Of a stretch of DNA of 64,000 bases, positions 21,486 to 33,479 are shown one piece after another (position 1 is the first letter of the stretch; each line of letters opens with the position of its first letter). A model generated the notes under the pieces. That model saw only the letters and a list, made by a program, of their open reading frames with translations, searched no databases and had not been told where the DNA came from. Origin of the DNA: Parelaphostrongylus tenuis (taxonomy: Eukaryota; Nematoda; Chromadorea; Rhabditida; Metastrongylidae). Made by a program: the position numbers and the translations under genes. The DNA lies in NCBI GenBank assembly GCA_019055375.1, contig JAHQIW010004388.1, positions 62,001 through 126,000 of the forward strand. The letters run 5' to 3'.

Positions 21486-21592
21486 CGGTGAAACAATCTC
21501 CGCTACCGTTTTAGGGTCAGGTTGGTCGGAGATCTCGTCGCAGAGGTGGAGAAAATGTTTTAAAATTCCGTCGACACGTCTTTAATTCGGTT

Positions 21593-24500
21593 ATGTACCG
21601 TTGCCGATGTAATGGAATAATCTATATTATACCGGTTATTATTGTTTTTATTTACACGTATTCATATTTTTTCGGCCATCTGCGATCAGCCAGTGTCGAG
21701 GTAATCGCGCTAATTTTGACCAAATATTTCTTTTTCTCGTCGAAATATTCACCTAGAGCTTTTCTTCAGGATCACATAATCAACGATATGGATGGATCGA
21801 TAATATCACGATTGAAGGTGTCCGTAGGTTTCATGATATTCTTACCCTTTGAATATATCTACGAATCCATATCGCATATATCATTGTTTGTTTCCTAGTC
21901 CTCCACTACCCTAACTAGTCTATAGAATCACCAGCAGCGAGTCAAAGCTTTCGAGAATTCTAGGTCAACTAGATTGACCCTCAGAGATTCTTTTTCGGAT
22001 TTATAGTCTATTAATGCTTAACGCTAATAGCGCTAATAGTAGGGCGCATGTGGCGCGTGGTTAGGGGTGCCCTGCGTCGCACACGAGGTCACTGGTTCAA
22101 TCTCGCGCTCATGGCTCACCAAGCCATCCATCACTCCGGGGTCGGTAAATTGGTACCAGACAGGTCTCAGACTTGTCTGGGAGGATAAGTAGCACTGACT
22201 CGGTTCAGCGGGAGGCCATCGCGAGTCATTGCAAAGGCCAGATGTGCATTCAATCAATCTCAAACGAAGTTAAAAATTGAAGTCGAATGCATGGCGCATC
22301 CCTCAGGAATTGATCAACGTCGAGAGCTTTATCCTTTGTCTTTAATGCTAACAGCGAGGCGCCGTGGGCTGAGTGGTTGTGCAGCTCGTCGCGGCGCGCG
22401 TGGAGCCGAGCTCCATCCCCGACACTCAACAAGAACGCTCTATGGAACACCACAGCTAGGCTGTTTCTCGAAATTGAAAGGAGACTCGCTCAAACAGTAT
22501 TCTACGTCATTCAAGAAGAAGACGAAAAGTAAATCGAATGCTAAAAGTACAGGGATTGGTACGATAAAAATTCTGATGACGGGTCGTTTACATAAATAAA
22601 AATAATACGCTAATGAAGAGTTAGATTGTTTTGGAAAGTGACACTAAACAAGATACCTAAGCTGTAATATATCGAACCGATTAGGAAAAAAAGATTCTTC
22701 TCATCATCAAAGGATTTATTATGGAAATTAATCTTATTTCCTCCTCTTCTTACCCAGTAGAGTTTTCTAGACCTTTCGGGACCATGGATTCAAACCTTGT
22801 TTGTTCCCATCACCTAGCGTCTTGCGTCTAACAGTGACATCTTGTCTAACGATGGCACGCTAGCGTTAGACGCAAACGATAGGGGGTTAGAGTCGCGGAG
22901 GGTTGGGTCTATGGTCCCAAAACGACTAAGTGTGTTTACTTCCTATGAGTTCAATACTTTTTTTGTATACGTTCTGCACGCGCTGGGAGGGGAGTTAGGA
23001 GGGATCTCATCGACTGTGTTCGTTTCACCTACTTCGACTTGGGGTGATTTGCTGACGACTTGGTGTTGCCATTATTCGATTTTTTCCCTTCAAGGTTTCA
23101 CCTCTTCTGACGTTTTCCAGGGCCACCATACAGTGTATTTGTTGCGCTAAATATTTTTTGAACACGTCATTACTCATTTTCTTTGTTCATTTGTTCCCGT
23201 CTTCATTGGAAGGTCTTTATAGCTGAATGAATCCGACGTGGAGAAAGATGATAGTTTTGTATCGGCTGTACTTGTGATGGCAGCAAAACGGGACAAAGCG
23301 TTACAAAATCACCTTGAGCAATTAGTTCGGTATGTTTTGTAGATCACAAGATCTCTTCGGTACAATTCGGCTTTCGCAATACATTTCTCAACCTTTTGGA
23401 GATTAGACCTTTTCTTTTTCTCCTGAATTTTAGTAGCTACTCGATAACATAAATCTCGGCGATTCCAATGCTATACTTGGTTCGTGGAGGGATCTTTTCA
23501 CTGCTTCTTTTTTAATTTTCAGTTTTTAGAGCTTTAGCAGCGAAAATAAAATTGAGAGCTACTCTAGGCGCGTATTACCTCGCTTATTTCTGTGTTCGAA
23601 AATTTCTGTCGTTTTCGTAGCAGTTTTTAAACTTTCTGTATCAGAATTGTAGAGGAAACTTTGTTCAGTCATTTTATGGGCTTAGACTGATATTTCCGTT
23701 CTTTACTGCCGAGTTAACTGATACTAGTCTAAGCCAAAGGCTGCGAAACGTAGTCCTTTTTTCGTTCTTCTATTGCTCTTCGGAGACTTTGTAGACAAGT
23801 AGGCTTAGCTTCAAAGTTATTCACATTTATGCTATCAAAAGCTACTAGTATCTTGTCAGAGATCTACCGTAAACCATAGCTCTATTCGTTACGAATGTTT
23901 TAAAACCTATATATTCGGCCATTCACACACCCTAGCCGAGTAAAACTGTGCGCCGAGCGTGACACTCGATTTGATTCTCATTGCTGCAGTGCACTAAAGC
24001 CCAAAAAAAATTAAGCTTGATATTAAAACTTACAAAATCTGAGCTATCGAATGATTGCTGAAAGTCTGAAAAGCGGAAAAGGCCTTCCCATTGAAGGGTT
24101 GAAAAATGGATTGCGATAACAAAGTTGTACTCAATTTTTACATCTACACCAAAGCTTTTCACGGCGTTGAGGTCATCACGTTCATATTTTATGCAGATTT
24201 TACACAGGTCTTTTTCTTCCATTATCATTCATAAGCAATACATAACACTTCATCCCTTTCGGTACCGTGGATTCACGGAACATACATCTCTAACTGGCAA
24301 TTCTGGACGGTGCTGTACCACCTCTGCATCTCTGACCCCCAGCGTGCCACGTTTAACAACGGCACGCTGCTGCGCTTAATAATGGCGGCATGCTGGGAGT
24401 TAGAGATGCGGGAGGGGGGGGGGGGAGGTGGAGCAGACTGACCAGAGTTGCCAGTTAGAGAGGCAGCGGCCGCGGGTCCACAGTCGCGAAAGGGCTATCG

Positions 24501-27500
24501 CTACTTATATGTTAGACGGCGACATATGAGAAACCAATCTCATTCGCTGGACAGAAAATTTTCATAGGCATGTTAGTTATTATTCGAGAGCTTGAATCTC
24601 TAGCTAGAGCCTCATGTGGTCGGTTTTCCAAAACGCCCTATTATAACGCTTTAGTATCCAGAGTAAAATTATGTTTCACGCGATCACTTGGTTTTTTCTT
24701 ATCTCGCTTATATTTTGCTGAACGGAACCCCTTCCTTAGAGCTCTTGTACTCTTTAGATAGCACAAGTACTGAAGAACTCAAAAAATGTCTGCTTTTCGA
24801 AAAAGGTGTTTTGATAACTCTGTAGGAGAAAGAAAAAATTTGTGCTTTACAGCTCGCGGGGCACAGCTCTTTCTTCAAGCTATTAGCGATCATTCGATAG
24901 CGTAGGCTCCAATGATTCCAAAATTGTGCTTATTTTCCGCTAAAGACCGTTCCACTGCAGCGTAACACGGAAAATAAGATGGAGCTCCACATATCTGGCG
25001 ATCTTGTTTACGGCCAACTCACCGCCGATGAGGGTGGGGACGGGAAGAATGATTTTGATTACGGGTTAGATATGTGGAGTGTAATTTGTTTTCAACTAGG
25101 AATTTTTCTCCGTTTTTAAAAAGCTTTGAAAACGATTGACTCAAATACTATGAAACTTCTTTACATATTCATATACTTGTTGTGCATTCAACGACTCACA
25201 CTCATGACAAAAATGAAGGCATGGGGTTGGTCTGAGACTTAGTTTTATTTTGAAATTTTACAGCGTTATAGAAGGGTGTTTTGAAAAACTGGCCACTTGG
25301 AGCTGTACCAGAAATTCGAGCTTTCGAATGATTGTCAGCTCCCCTATGAAAAATTGTTGTCCAGCGAAAGAGGACGGTTTTTCATTTGTCGCCGTCTGAC
25401 ATATAAGTACTGGGTCATGTAACTCGTGAGCCTCTTGATGTCATTTGTGGCAAGTATTTAGTTAACAGTTTCAATTGTTGAAGTAGTCATTGAGCAGTGA
25501 AGAACAATTTCTTGCAGACTTCGTCCATCGTCAAAAAAATTTCCCATAATAATCAGTCAAGATGGATCGAATTTCTCGGTATCGCGTGTTGCATCACATT
25601 TTGTCCAAAGTTATAACAATGTCTCCTATATGCACGTGAGTCAGTGATAATTCAGTTATCTCATATTCTTGCATTTATGTTTTATGAATTGTCGTCGAAC
25701 AAAAGTGATGTGAAATCAATGCATAACGTTTTCCTGTTGTTCTGGAAAAGTGTTGTATATTGAATGAGCGCCTATAGGGCAGCGGTGAGGGGTGCTGTGC
25801 TGCGCACAGGTGATCGATCAGTCTAAGGTGGATGGTTCGATGCTGCGTTCAAGGTTCTAAATCTTTCATCCCTCCGGGATTGGTGAATTGATCACACACT
25901 TGTCTGGGATGATAACAGCACTGACTTGATACATTGCTAGGTCACCGCGAATCATTATAAAGGCCAGACACGTGCATTCAGTCACCTCAAACGATTTCAC
26001 GAAAGCAGTTGAATGCATGGCGCATCCTTCAGGGAGTGATCAATACAGAAAGTTTTAATCTTTATCCGGTACTTTGCGGTTATAAGGGGACAAATGGCGA
26101 GCTGACCTTGTTCGCTGGAGAGGAACTTTTCTTTGGGGTGTTAGTAATTATTCAGAAGCTGACACTTCTTGCTACAGCTTCGCGTCGCCGGTTTCTAGAA
26201 TATCCTTATATAACGCTGTGAAATCCACACAAAACAATATCTCAGACGTGCATATTCCCGCAGAACAGAGATCTTTCCTTAGACTATTAGTAATCATTCG
26301 ATAGCATAATCGTTGCTAATTCCAGCGCTGTGCTCATATCCTGAAAAGACCGCTTCTGTGGTAAAATTAGTTGAATTCGCATGTGCGACCAAGGAGGTGG
26401 TTTCGGTACCTTGAATCACTGGGAGTCAAAGCTAAAAAGGATGAAGCTCTCGACGTTGATAGATCACTGAGGGATGCGCTATGGTGTTTCTTCAATTTTA
26501 ATCCTTTTTTGAGGTGATTGAATGCATATCTGGCCTTCACAATGACTCGCAATGCATCAGGTCAGTGCTGCTTATTCTTCTAGGCTACTCTGGTACTAGT
26601 AGGGTTCATAGATTGCCACTGCATTAAGTTAATGGCTGCCCGTTTACTTTTCCAAAGCTTGGCTTTGTTATTTTCGATCTTTCAATTATCCATTAGAGAC
26701 AATAACCGTACAGAGTCTTTCATATAGTAGGAAAGTCTCCAATGAATAATCGAAAGATTGAAAAGGAACAAAACTAGGCTTTGAAATAGGCGATACTGCC
26801 GACATGTCGCTTATCATTTTATTGTACTGTGAATGGTATTCAATAAATTTTCCATTATTAGCAATCTCGTACTGCTCATCAGCGCAACACAGCACATTTA
26901 ATAATTTGAAATTCTGAACGGTGGTTAACAAAAACATTTTTTTTTAGCATAAAGGTGATGATGAACCACGTGCACTTTCTAAGAATTACGCTTATATTGC
27001 TGAACATTATCATTGGGCTCTTGACAAATTGTTCAATGAAACGAAGTACGATTTCGTCATTATTACCGAAGGTAAGTAGATGGGAGTTTTTACTTTGTTA
27101 TTGAAGTTTTTTTCCTTTCGAGAGAGAATGAAACTGGAATATTCAGGTGGCTTGGATATGTGAGGCTTCACTTTGTTTATTGAGTTTTTTTAAGAATAAA
27201 AAGATGAACATTTAAATGACTAGGATATTGCAGGGGTTTTCTTGTTATTGAGGTTTTCCCTTGAGAGAACAAGATTAGATTACTCAGATATAGTTAGGTT
27301 TTCACTTTTTTATTGAGTTTTTTTTTTCGTGAAACAGATAAGAATATTTAGATGACTTGGATATCGCCAACGATTTCTTTTCGTATTTCGAATGGGGAAA
27401 GCAAGTACTGGTCGCGGATCAAACTGTGTGGTATGATCAAGCTTGATGGTGTGGTGCAAACTTTTGGCCTCTTATTTGATCCAGTTGAAAAGGGTTCTAC

Positions 27501-30500
27501 TGATGACATTATTTGAACTATCCTTGCCATTTTATTGTGCTTTTGTTGAAGGTGTATCTCTGCCTGGAATGATAATGGACTACCATCGTTGGTTAATAGC
27601 GACTCAGCGGCAAAAATCTGGCGAACTGACTTCTTTCCTGGCTTAGGTGAATAACGGCTCTTCTTTCAATGTGTCCGCTTATTCATCTTTCTTCTTATTT
27701 CGTTTGTTTTTTTTTTTCTCAATTTTTTTATAGGCTGGATGCTCACGAGAGAGCTGTGGATGGAGCTTTCACCGAAATTTCCGAAAATCTATTGGGATGA
27801 CTGGATGAGAACTAAAGAAGTAAACTGTGTTCTTCGATAATTTTCCGTCATACAATCCTTTATCCAACCCTCTGAAGGCAATGCATTTACCGCTGTTTCC
27901 CAAACTTTTGGTGGTAATTCAATAACTTGAATCTCAGCGATCTTAATACCGTTATGGGTTACTGGAAAGGTCTTCTCAATGCATTGTAGCAGCAAAAAGA
28001 AAAATGGGTTTCGCACTCGGCGCCCATTACCGCGCGTCCCTCGAGTCACGCTGCTCGCAGCGATCTCAATGCCGCCTCGAAAGGGCGCGATTTCCCATAT
28101 CTATCTGAGAATTTCTCCCTTTCGGGGAAATGTTGAGGCTATTCCGTATATGAATTTTAGAAAGAATTTTGTTCTATCGTTCTATGGGCTTATGATTTTA
28201 TTTTCGTTTTATATTACCAAATAAACTTGCTATGAAATTTTTTGCTCTTGCAGTGCTCCACAACCTCTTCAGTAATTAGATTGAGCTTGAGAATCCTTTA
28301 GACTCATGCTATCGAATAACCACCAAAGGTCCGTTGAAACACCACATAAACCATAGCGAGGCAAAAAAGGCACGTCGACTGTGAAACGTGATTCTATATC
28401 CTCTGTGTAGTGCTCTAAGAAAGTTTTTCAAAAAAAATTGTGGTAATGGAATAGTTGTGATTCAAGTCATCGAATAAGTATCAAAACTCTCAAAAAGTGA
28501 AAGACCCTGTTCCCAAAAGGTCATAAAGTGTGTTGCGATGGAAGAATAGTACTTTTCTCCATTCTCACACTAGAAATTGAATTACTTTTGCTTGGACTTC
28601 CATGCGTCTGATACGACAGAATTCTATAATTACATTTCACAAAGCTTTCAAAGTTGTTCTCCGTTTAGATCTCTGTTTGCGAAAGTTGAGAAGTTTTGTA
28701 TCAAGTCATGCATAAGTTTTGGCATTAGAGCAATAGACACCAAATTTTTTTTACCAGAAGTGATTATAAATGCATGGTTCTGGTATTGTTCAATTGCGCA
28801 TGTTCTTGCGAAACATTCTAGGTATAGCATGCCTATATTTCCTCTAACATAAAGCTGTCTAGGGAACAAATTTGCTTGTTACTCATGCACGATTGGCGCG
28901 TAGCGGAAAACACTAGTGAAGCTACACCAGATTAATGGAGCTTGGGGTGATGGTATATTGCAAAAAAGATGGCTAGGAAATAGTTTTGCGAAGTTCAACG
29001 CAGGAGAGAAAAGTCTGGAGGATCAGCCCAGCCGCGCTTGGCTTTTCACAGGATTTCTACTAATCTTGCCATTTCTGCTAGCATTTTCCTCTACGCGCCA
29101 CTCATGCATGAGTAGCAAGCGAATTTGTTTACCAAGACAGCCCCATCTTAAAGCTTGTATAGGCAAGATGTATACCAAAGTGTTGACAAGAAAATGCGCA
29201 ATTAAACAATATCAATATCATGCAATTATTCTGGTCAGTGAGTTGGGTGTTTATTGCTCTGGTGGCAATATTATGGAACGACCTAATACTTTAGAAGGGA
29301 AAAGGGTATCATGGAAGTTAACAACGGTTTTTTGGATGTTAATAGTGAAGTGTTTTTTTTTTTCTTCAAGGTTCGTGGTGATCGTAGTTGTCTTCGGCCA
29401 GAAATGTCTCGTACTGCTCATAATATGAAACTTGCCGGCAAAGGATCAAGTGGGTCAGTTTTATAGTGCCTCAGTGCACATGTTTTGTGATCTATTTTCT
29501 CAGTGTATGTTCTACTTCTAGTGGTCTATACAAAGCGTTTTTGTCGAACATCGCCGTATCATCTACTGCTGTGGACTTTTCACTGTTGCCTTATGAAAAC
29601 ATGCTGAAGATGATTATGATAGAGAACTTCAGCAAACCTTACGCGATAGCGTGCCTGTTGGTTTTGCGGCCGTCAATTCTACATACTTCGACCCATCCAA
29701 GTCATACAGGTGTAGATTCTAGAATTTCTAGGAAGTCTAATTAGTCATCGTAGCTAAAGCTGCGATACCCAAATCTATTATTTTTTCTTTAGATCAGAAG
29801 GTTTTTAACTCTTTTTTTGTGAACTTATGCTCATCCTGTACTACTGATTTGCGCTGGCAAGCACCATCAGCAATGAAGAGACTTACTATGCTTCCTACGA
29901 CCATATAAGGAGAGAGGGAGGGGGGGGGGGGGGTGAGGTTACACGGTGATTAGTAATTCTGATGTATGTCGGAGTAAAATGAGAAGCATAGCGTTGGTTT
30001 GATCTTTCCTTTCAACGCTGTCTTGCAACCAATTAACAACGCCGCAATTCGGCCACTTTGAAAACTGTAGGAAGAATCGTTTTGATCGGCATTCTGCGAA
30101 ATTTGTTAACTGCGAAATTCCTGAGCAACAGTCGAAGCAACGCAAGCACTATTCGATGACTTTTGTGGAGGATGGAGACGCGAAAGAATCGAATCCAAGA
30201 AGTATCGGAGTCGCATATGGAGTTTCAGGACTTCTTTCGTTTGGTTCGCTATCTCACATCCCTTATTCCTGAAGACTTTTGAATTCCACATGTAAATTCT
30301 GCGGTCAGTTAAGGGTTTTGCGACTACCTTTCTAAAGTTCTAAGGAAGTAATTAGGGCGTTCCGACACTTCACCGCAAGTCATTTGTGTGAGCCTGAGGC
30401 AGGTTTTTCAGGCAACTCAGGTACCAATTTGTCGATCACGGAGGCCGGAAAGACTCGGTTGACAGAAGTATAGATAGATTAAAGACTATTATTGTACGAC

Positions 30501-31567
30501 ACTGCTAAATATTCAACTTTCCGCTCCCTGTATAGTTCATATGTTGTACTTTAGATGGGACATAATATTAGATCTTCTCATAACTTTTGGCACCAGAACA
30601 ATAAACACCAAATTCCTTAACCAGGAGTAATCAAAATTGCTTAGCAACACTATTTAAAGTCGTCGGCCAACTCCTCGATAGTCAAGTTTGGATCCTCTCC
30701 ATTTGTTACAATGACTGCCTCTCAATAAATTTCGCGTGGACGTACGAAGCACAGCTTGTCTCTCCATTGGCGTTGCCGGAACGAAACGCAGCAAAGAACA
30801 GAAACGCTGTTCACTTGGGCACAAATCCTTGAGCCTTTGCACGGTTCATGTTATCAAAGGCGGTCTGTGCATTGCGTCCCAATTCGTACTCGTAAAGCAG
30901 CAGGATGTGCTATAAACGCTTTGTTGAGGGGTCATGATGCGGCAATTCTGGACAAATTTGGTAATAAATAAAGCACAGAAAAATTTGCACAAAACGATGT
31001 TGATTTGTTGCCTGAGAGATGGTAGAAGTGTGTACAGGCTGATGGCGCATACTTTGAATAGTGTTGTTAAGCAATTTTAATCACTTCTAGTTAATAAATC
31101 TGGTGTTTATTGTGCTGTCACCAAAACTTGTGAGAAGGCCTCATGATAAAAGGCTGTAATTTTAGGGTGATGTTCTCGTCAACAATAGAGTGGTTTATTC
31201 TTGGCCAACAATTCAGTATTATGGTGGACATTCGTGTACGTTCCCGGCTTCAGATTTATCACCTAAATCCCTATTGATATATGGCTGTATCACTAGACTA
31301 ATTTTAGGGTGGAATGCAACGCACAGCATATTATGGCGTTGTTCCGTTGATGTACAAAAATTCCCGTATATTCCTTGTGCCGAGTAATCTCAACCTAACA
31401 GATTTCGAATCCTATCAATACGATCCAACTCGTGATTTCCAGCTTCGGTATCTCGAATTTTCGAAGGTGTTTTGTACACCAAAAATGCAAGTTTTTGTAT
31501 ACGGATTCCTTGTTTTACTGCTTTCTAGCAGTTTGATGATGGTCTAACTATACATTTGGGATTTTGA
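21593..31567 (+). CDS. mgat1: GnT-I (alpha-1,3-mannosyl-glycoprotein beta-1,2-GlcNAc transferase), 12 exons, one frameshift
   Basis: Exons: 21593-21700, 23223-23329, 25518-25635, 26948-27071, 27352-27430, 27552-27646, 27734-27819, 29371-29453, 29522-29709, 31166-31235, 31308-31466, 31529-31567; all introns GT...AG and in phase. About 418 residues. Residues 1-8 are cytosolic, 9-27 a type II Golgi membrane anchor (IIYIIPVIIVFIYTYSYFF), with a very short stem. Catalytic marks: RPSSKKFPIIISQDG (75-88), the metal-binding EDDLDIANDFFSYF (152 on), CISAWNDNGLPSLV (180 on), WDDWM (231 on, holding the likely catalytic base), CLRPEMSRT, and C-terminal QRTAYYGVVP. The enzyme starts hybrid and complex N-glycans by adding GlcNAc to Man5 glycans. 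Exon 9 appears to lack one base near 29603 (frame changes before AEDDYDRELQQTL), so the allele is a recent pseudogene or carries a sequence error. Nematodes have several such genes (gly-12/13/14); which one is not decided. Confidence 0.93.
22042..22346 (+). repeat. tRNA-derived SINE, family A, in GnT-I intron 1
   Basis: Head GTGGCGCGTGGTTAGGGG, B-box region CACTGGTTCAATCTCG, body CTCATGGCTCACCAAGCCATC, tail AATGCATGGCGCATCCCTCA and GTCGAGAGCTTTATCC. About 305 bases, one of the best-kept copies. Confidence 0.72.
22355..22540 (+). repeat. tRNA-derived SINE, family B, in GnT-I intron 1
   Basis: Head GAGGCGCCGTGGGCTGAGTGG, then GTGCAGCTCGTCGCGGC, TATGGAACACCACAGCTAGG, GAGACTCGCTCAAACAGTAT and CATTCAAGAAGAAGACGAAA. 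The same blocks recur at 42150 (-), 58060 (-) and 60218 (+). It directly follows a family A copy. Confidence 0.62.
22762..22932. repeat. Foldback element, family D (copy 1), in GnT-I intron 1
   Basis: Ends CTTTCGGGACCATGGATTC and the inverted GGGTCTATGGTCCCAAAACG; inner arms TAGCGTCTTGCGTCTAAC against GCGTTAGACGC. Hairpin of about 170 bases; no coding content. Confidence 0.55.
24237..24497. repeat. Foldback element, family D (copy 2), in GnT-I intron 2
   Basis: Nested inverted blocks: CCCTTTCGGTACCGTGGATT against GGTCCACAGTCGCGAAAGGG; CTCTAACTGGCAATTCTGG against CCAGAGTTGCCAGTTAGAG; GCATCTCTGACCCCCAGCGT against CTGGGAGTTAGAGATGC. A near-perfect hairpin of about 260 bases, with a G-run at 24414-24426. 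Confidence 0.72.
24503..25408. repeat. Foldback element, family C, in GnT-I intron 2
   Basis: Terminal inverted sequences CTTATATGTTAGACGGCGAC (24505) and GTCGCCGTCTGACATATAAG (about 25389-25408). The arms run inward about 250 bases (CTCATTCGCTGGACAGAAAA against TTGTCCAGCGAAAGAGG). A clear example of intact ends; no transposase in the middle. Confidence 0.7.
25768..26605. repeat. Two family A SINEs in opposite orientation around a family C fragment, GnT-I intron 3
   Basis: Family A at 25768-26062 (+) with CCGCGAATCATTATAAAGGC and AATGCATGGCGCATCCTTCA. Family C blocks at 26080-26365 (GGGACAAATGGCGAGCTGAC, TTGCTACAGCTTCGCGTCGC). A partial family A at about 26445-26605 (-) with TTGATAGATCACTGAGGGAT and GAATGCATATCTGGCCTTCA. 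Confidence 0.6.
28640..29300. repeat. Mariner-derived inverted repeat in GnT-I intron 7
   Basis: Left arm 28660-28900 and right arm 29080-29290 are inverted copies of the mariner 3' end (GGTGTTTATTGCTCTGGTGG-like block, GCGCAATTRAACAATAYCA, CATGCATGAGTAGCAAGCGA). Between them a plus-strand remnant of the mariner N-terminal domain reads INGAWGDGILQKRWLGNSF and AGEKSLEDQPSRAW. The spliced-out intron would form a long hairpin. Confidence 0.6.
29911..29937 (+). repeat. G-rich tract in GnT-I intron 9
   Basis: GAGAGAGGGAGG followed by about 14 consecutive G; possible G-quadruplex. Confidence 0.7.
30530..31145. repeat. Mariner-derived inverted repeat in GnT-I intron 9
   Basis: Left arm 30560-30660 (minus-sense mariner 3' end: GCACCAGAACAATAAACACC, AATCAAAATTGCTTAGCAAC) pairs with right arm 31055-31140 (plus sense). 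Just before the right arm the plus strand reads LPERW, a stop, then KCVQADGAYFE (about 31009-31062), the mariner C-terminus. The middle (30.66-31.0 kb) has no intact transposase. Confidence 0.62.
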
Positions 31568-31574
31568 AATAGTA

Positions 31575-31860
31575 TGCAAATGTTTCGGCCCTCAGTAGGA
31601 GTTGAACCTGTGTTAGAGCCATAACCGAGGGCGTGTGTTACCTTTATACCACTTGGGCTACCACTTTGCTTTTACTCTTCTATTGTAAGAGATTGCATAT
31701 AGTGAATCGTTGTGTCATAGGAGAGTATATATCAAAGAGTGGTAGCGAAACGGCAGTGGCCTCGGTAGTGTAGTGGTAGCACGCACTCCGACGGTATGGG
31801 GGAAATGCGCGAGTTCATTTCCTGCTTAGGATTGAGAGTTTCGTATATCACTCAATATTT
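31575..31860. repeat. Two family F SINEs, head-to-head
   Basis: Copy 1 at 31575-31670 on the minus strand (AGCCCAAGTGGTATAAAGG, then AGGTTCAACTCCTAC). Copy 2 at 31755-31860 on the plus strand (CCTCGGTAGTGTAGTGGTAG, GAGTTCATTTCCTGC, tail CATATCACTCAATATTT). They lie just past the GnT-I stop codon. Confidence 0.58.
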
Positions 31861-33475
31861 TTAGATATATGTTTTTGTATCAACGAGCGCATTCTTCGAA
31901 GTTGGTCCGGAATAATTGTAAATTTTTAGGTACACCGGTGTTTGCGACCCGAGTTCACCTGAAATGATGCATGGTTTGTGAAAAAGAAATGGGTGAAACG
32001 TCTCGAATCGTATGGGAAAATGATAGTTAACTGAATTATTTTTGGTAAGCAATTTTTTCCTGTTACACTTGTTGCTATTTGGCCGTAAAATTCCAAATCA
32101 GCTCTGCATTTTGCAAAATATTGAGGTGTAGTGACCCTCCATATCTTAAGAACTCAGGAAACGGCTACTTAAATGATTGTTTCACGAATGCAAAAATTTT
32201 GTAGCTCTAGTCACGTCCATCTAACTTTGTGAGCAAAGAGATTTAAGCATGACTCCGCTTACCGTCTTTACGAGTGATTCTATTATCTTCTGAATTGTTC
32301 TAACTTTTTGTTATTCCGAGTTATCATAGTCTATCTTACTGTATTCCTAGTGCTTTACCGTTTTTCTTCATATCTTTGAAGTGTTCATATCATTCCTCAT
32401 TAGTGATATATTTCCTCGAAGATTTATTAGGGCATTTTAAGTTTTCGATACTTTGAACATGTGCTTGGTCTTATACAGTTTTCTCTTATTGTTTTACTTC
32501 GCTGTATGTATTGCCTGAATATTTCACATTTCCTACCTCGGCAGTCAGTTCCCTCTGGTCTTCCCTACGCAAATTTCTATGGGTTGTTTTAAACTTGTGA
32601 TTTACATAATCTACTGATCTCGTCTATATGATCAAAGCTAATAAAACTCTAAAACATGAAGATGTTTCAAATGGTTCTATTCTTGAAAGCAACTTTTTAG
32701 ATATTAAATTATCACAAATGTGAGCTCACTTACCGCGTATAACTCTGCCGAAGTCGAATTGTCATTCATTGTGGATGGAACAAAGGTGTGGTTATAGTAA
32801 TATCGTTTTCTGTTTCTTGTGATGGGTTTGTACGGCATCAACACTGCAAATGATGCGCTGTCAAGCCTTAAACATTTCTTTTCTCAACTAGGCATTTTGA
32901 GTTACGTTCTTTTCTGTTAGACAGAAACGACGAAAGGACTCTTTACCGGAGTTTCGACGATTCCAACGCTGTGCTTTTTTCTGAAAAGACTGTTTCAGTG
33001 CAATGTAGCAAGGAATCAAGGTTGAGCTTCGCATGCGCTGCGCATTTGCTAGTCGGCTAATATGGGCGCTGGATGTGTGCTGGCCGAGGATCGGTACGCG
33101 ACTATTCTATCGCGCTGGCGCGACTCACATGTGGCGGCAATTTTTGTTATTTGATTTGAGGTTTTTTCTGCGCTTTGAAAAAACTTGGGACATAGCGTAT
33201 GACTCTAAGATTACAAGATTTCTTATACACTTTCATATGCTTCGTGCTTCGAGCAAAGTAATAGTATTAGCATAACGGCGGGTGTGAACATAATTTTGCT
33301 CTAAATACTACAACGTTATTAAATGGTGTTTGGAAAAACGAGCATGTAGCGCATTAGTCAGAGATTCAGGCTTCTCAATGATTACTAACAATCGTACGAA
33401 AAGTTTTTGTCTAGGCAAAAGGGTCTCCTCATCTGTTCCCATCTAACAAGCCAAGAATCCATAGTTGTTGCACGC
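31861..33475. other. Stretch without a supported gene
   Basis: Nothing recognised from 31861 to about 32900. From 32930 to 33450 there are family C blocks in both orientations (TTCGACGATTCCAACGCTGT plus-sense; ATTACTAACAATCGTACGAA minus-sense), a worn foldback copy. Confidence 0.45.
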
Positions 33476-33479
33476 CGTC

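Noticed and set aside
22842..23150. 102-codon ORF just upstream of GnT-I exon 2
   Set aside because: It starts inside a family D foldback, and the in-phase acceptor at 23221-23222 plus phase-0 join to exon 1 shows it is intron sequence.
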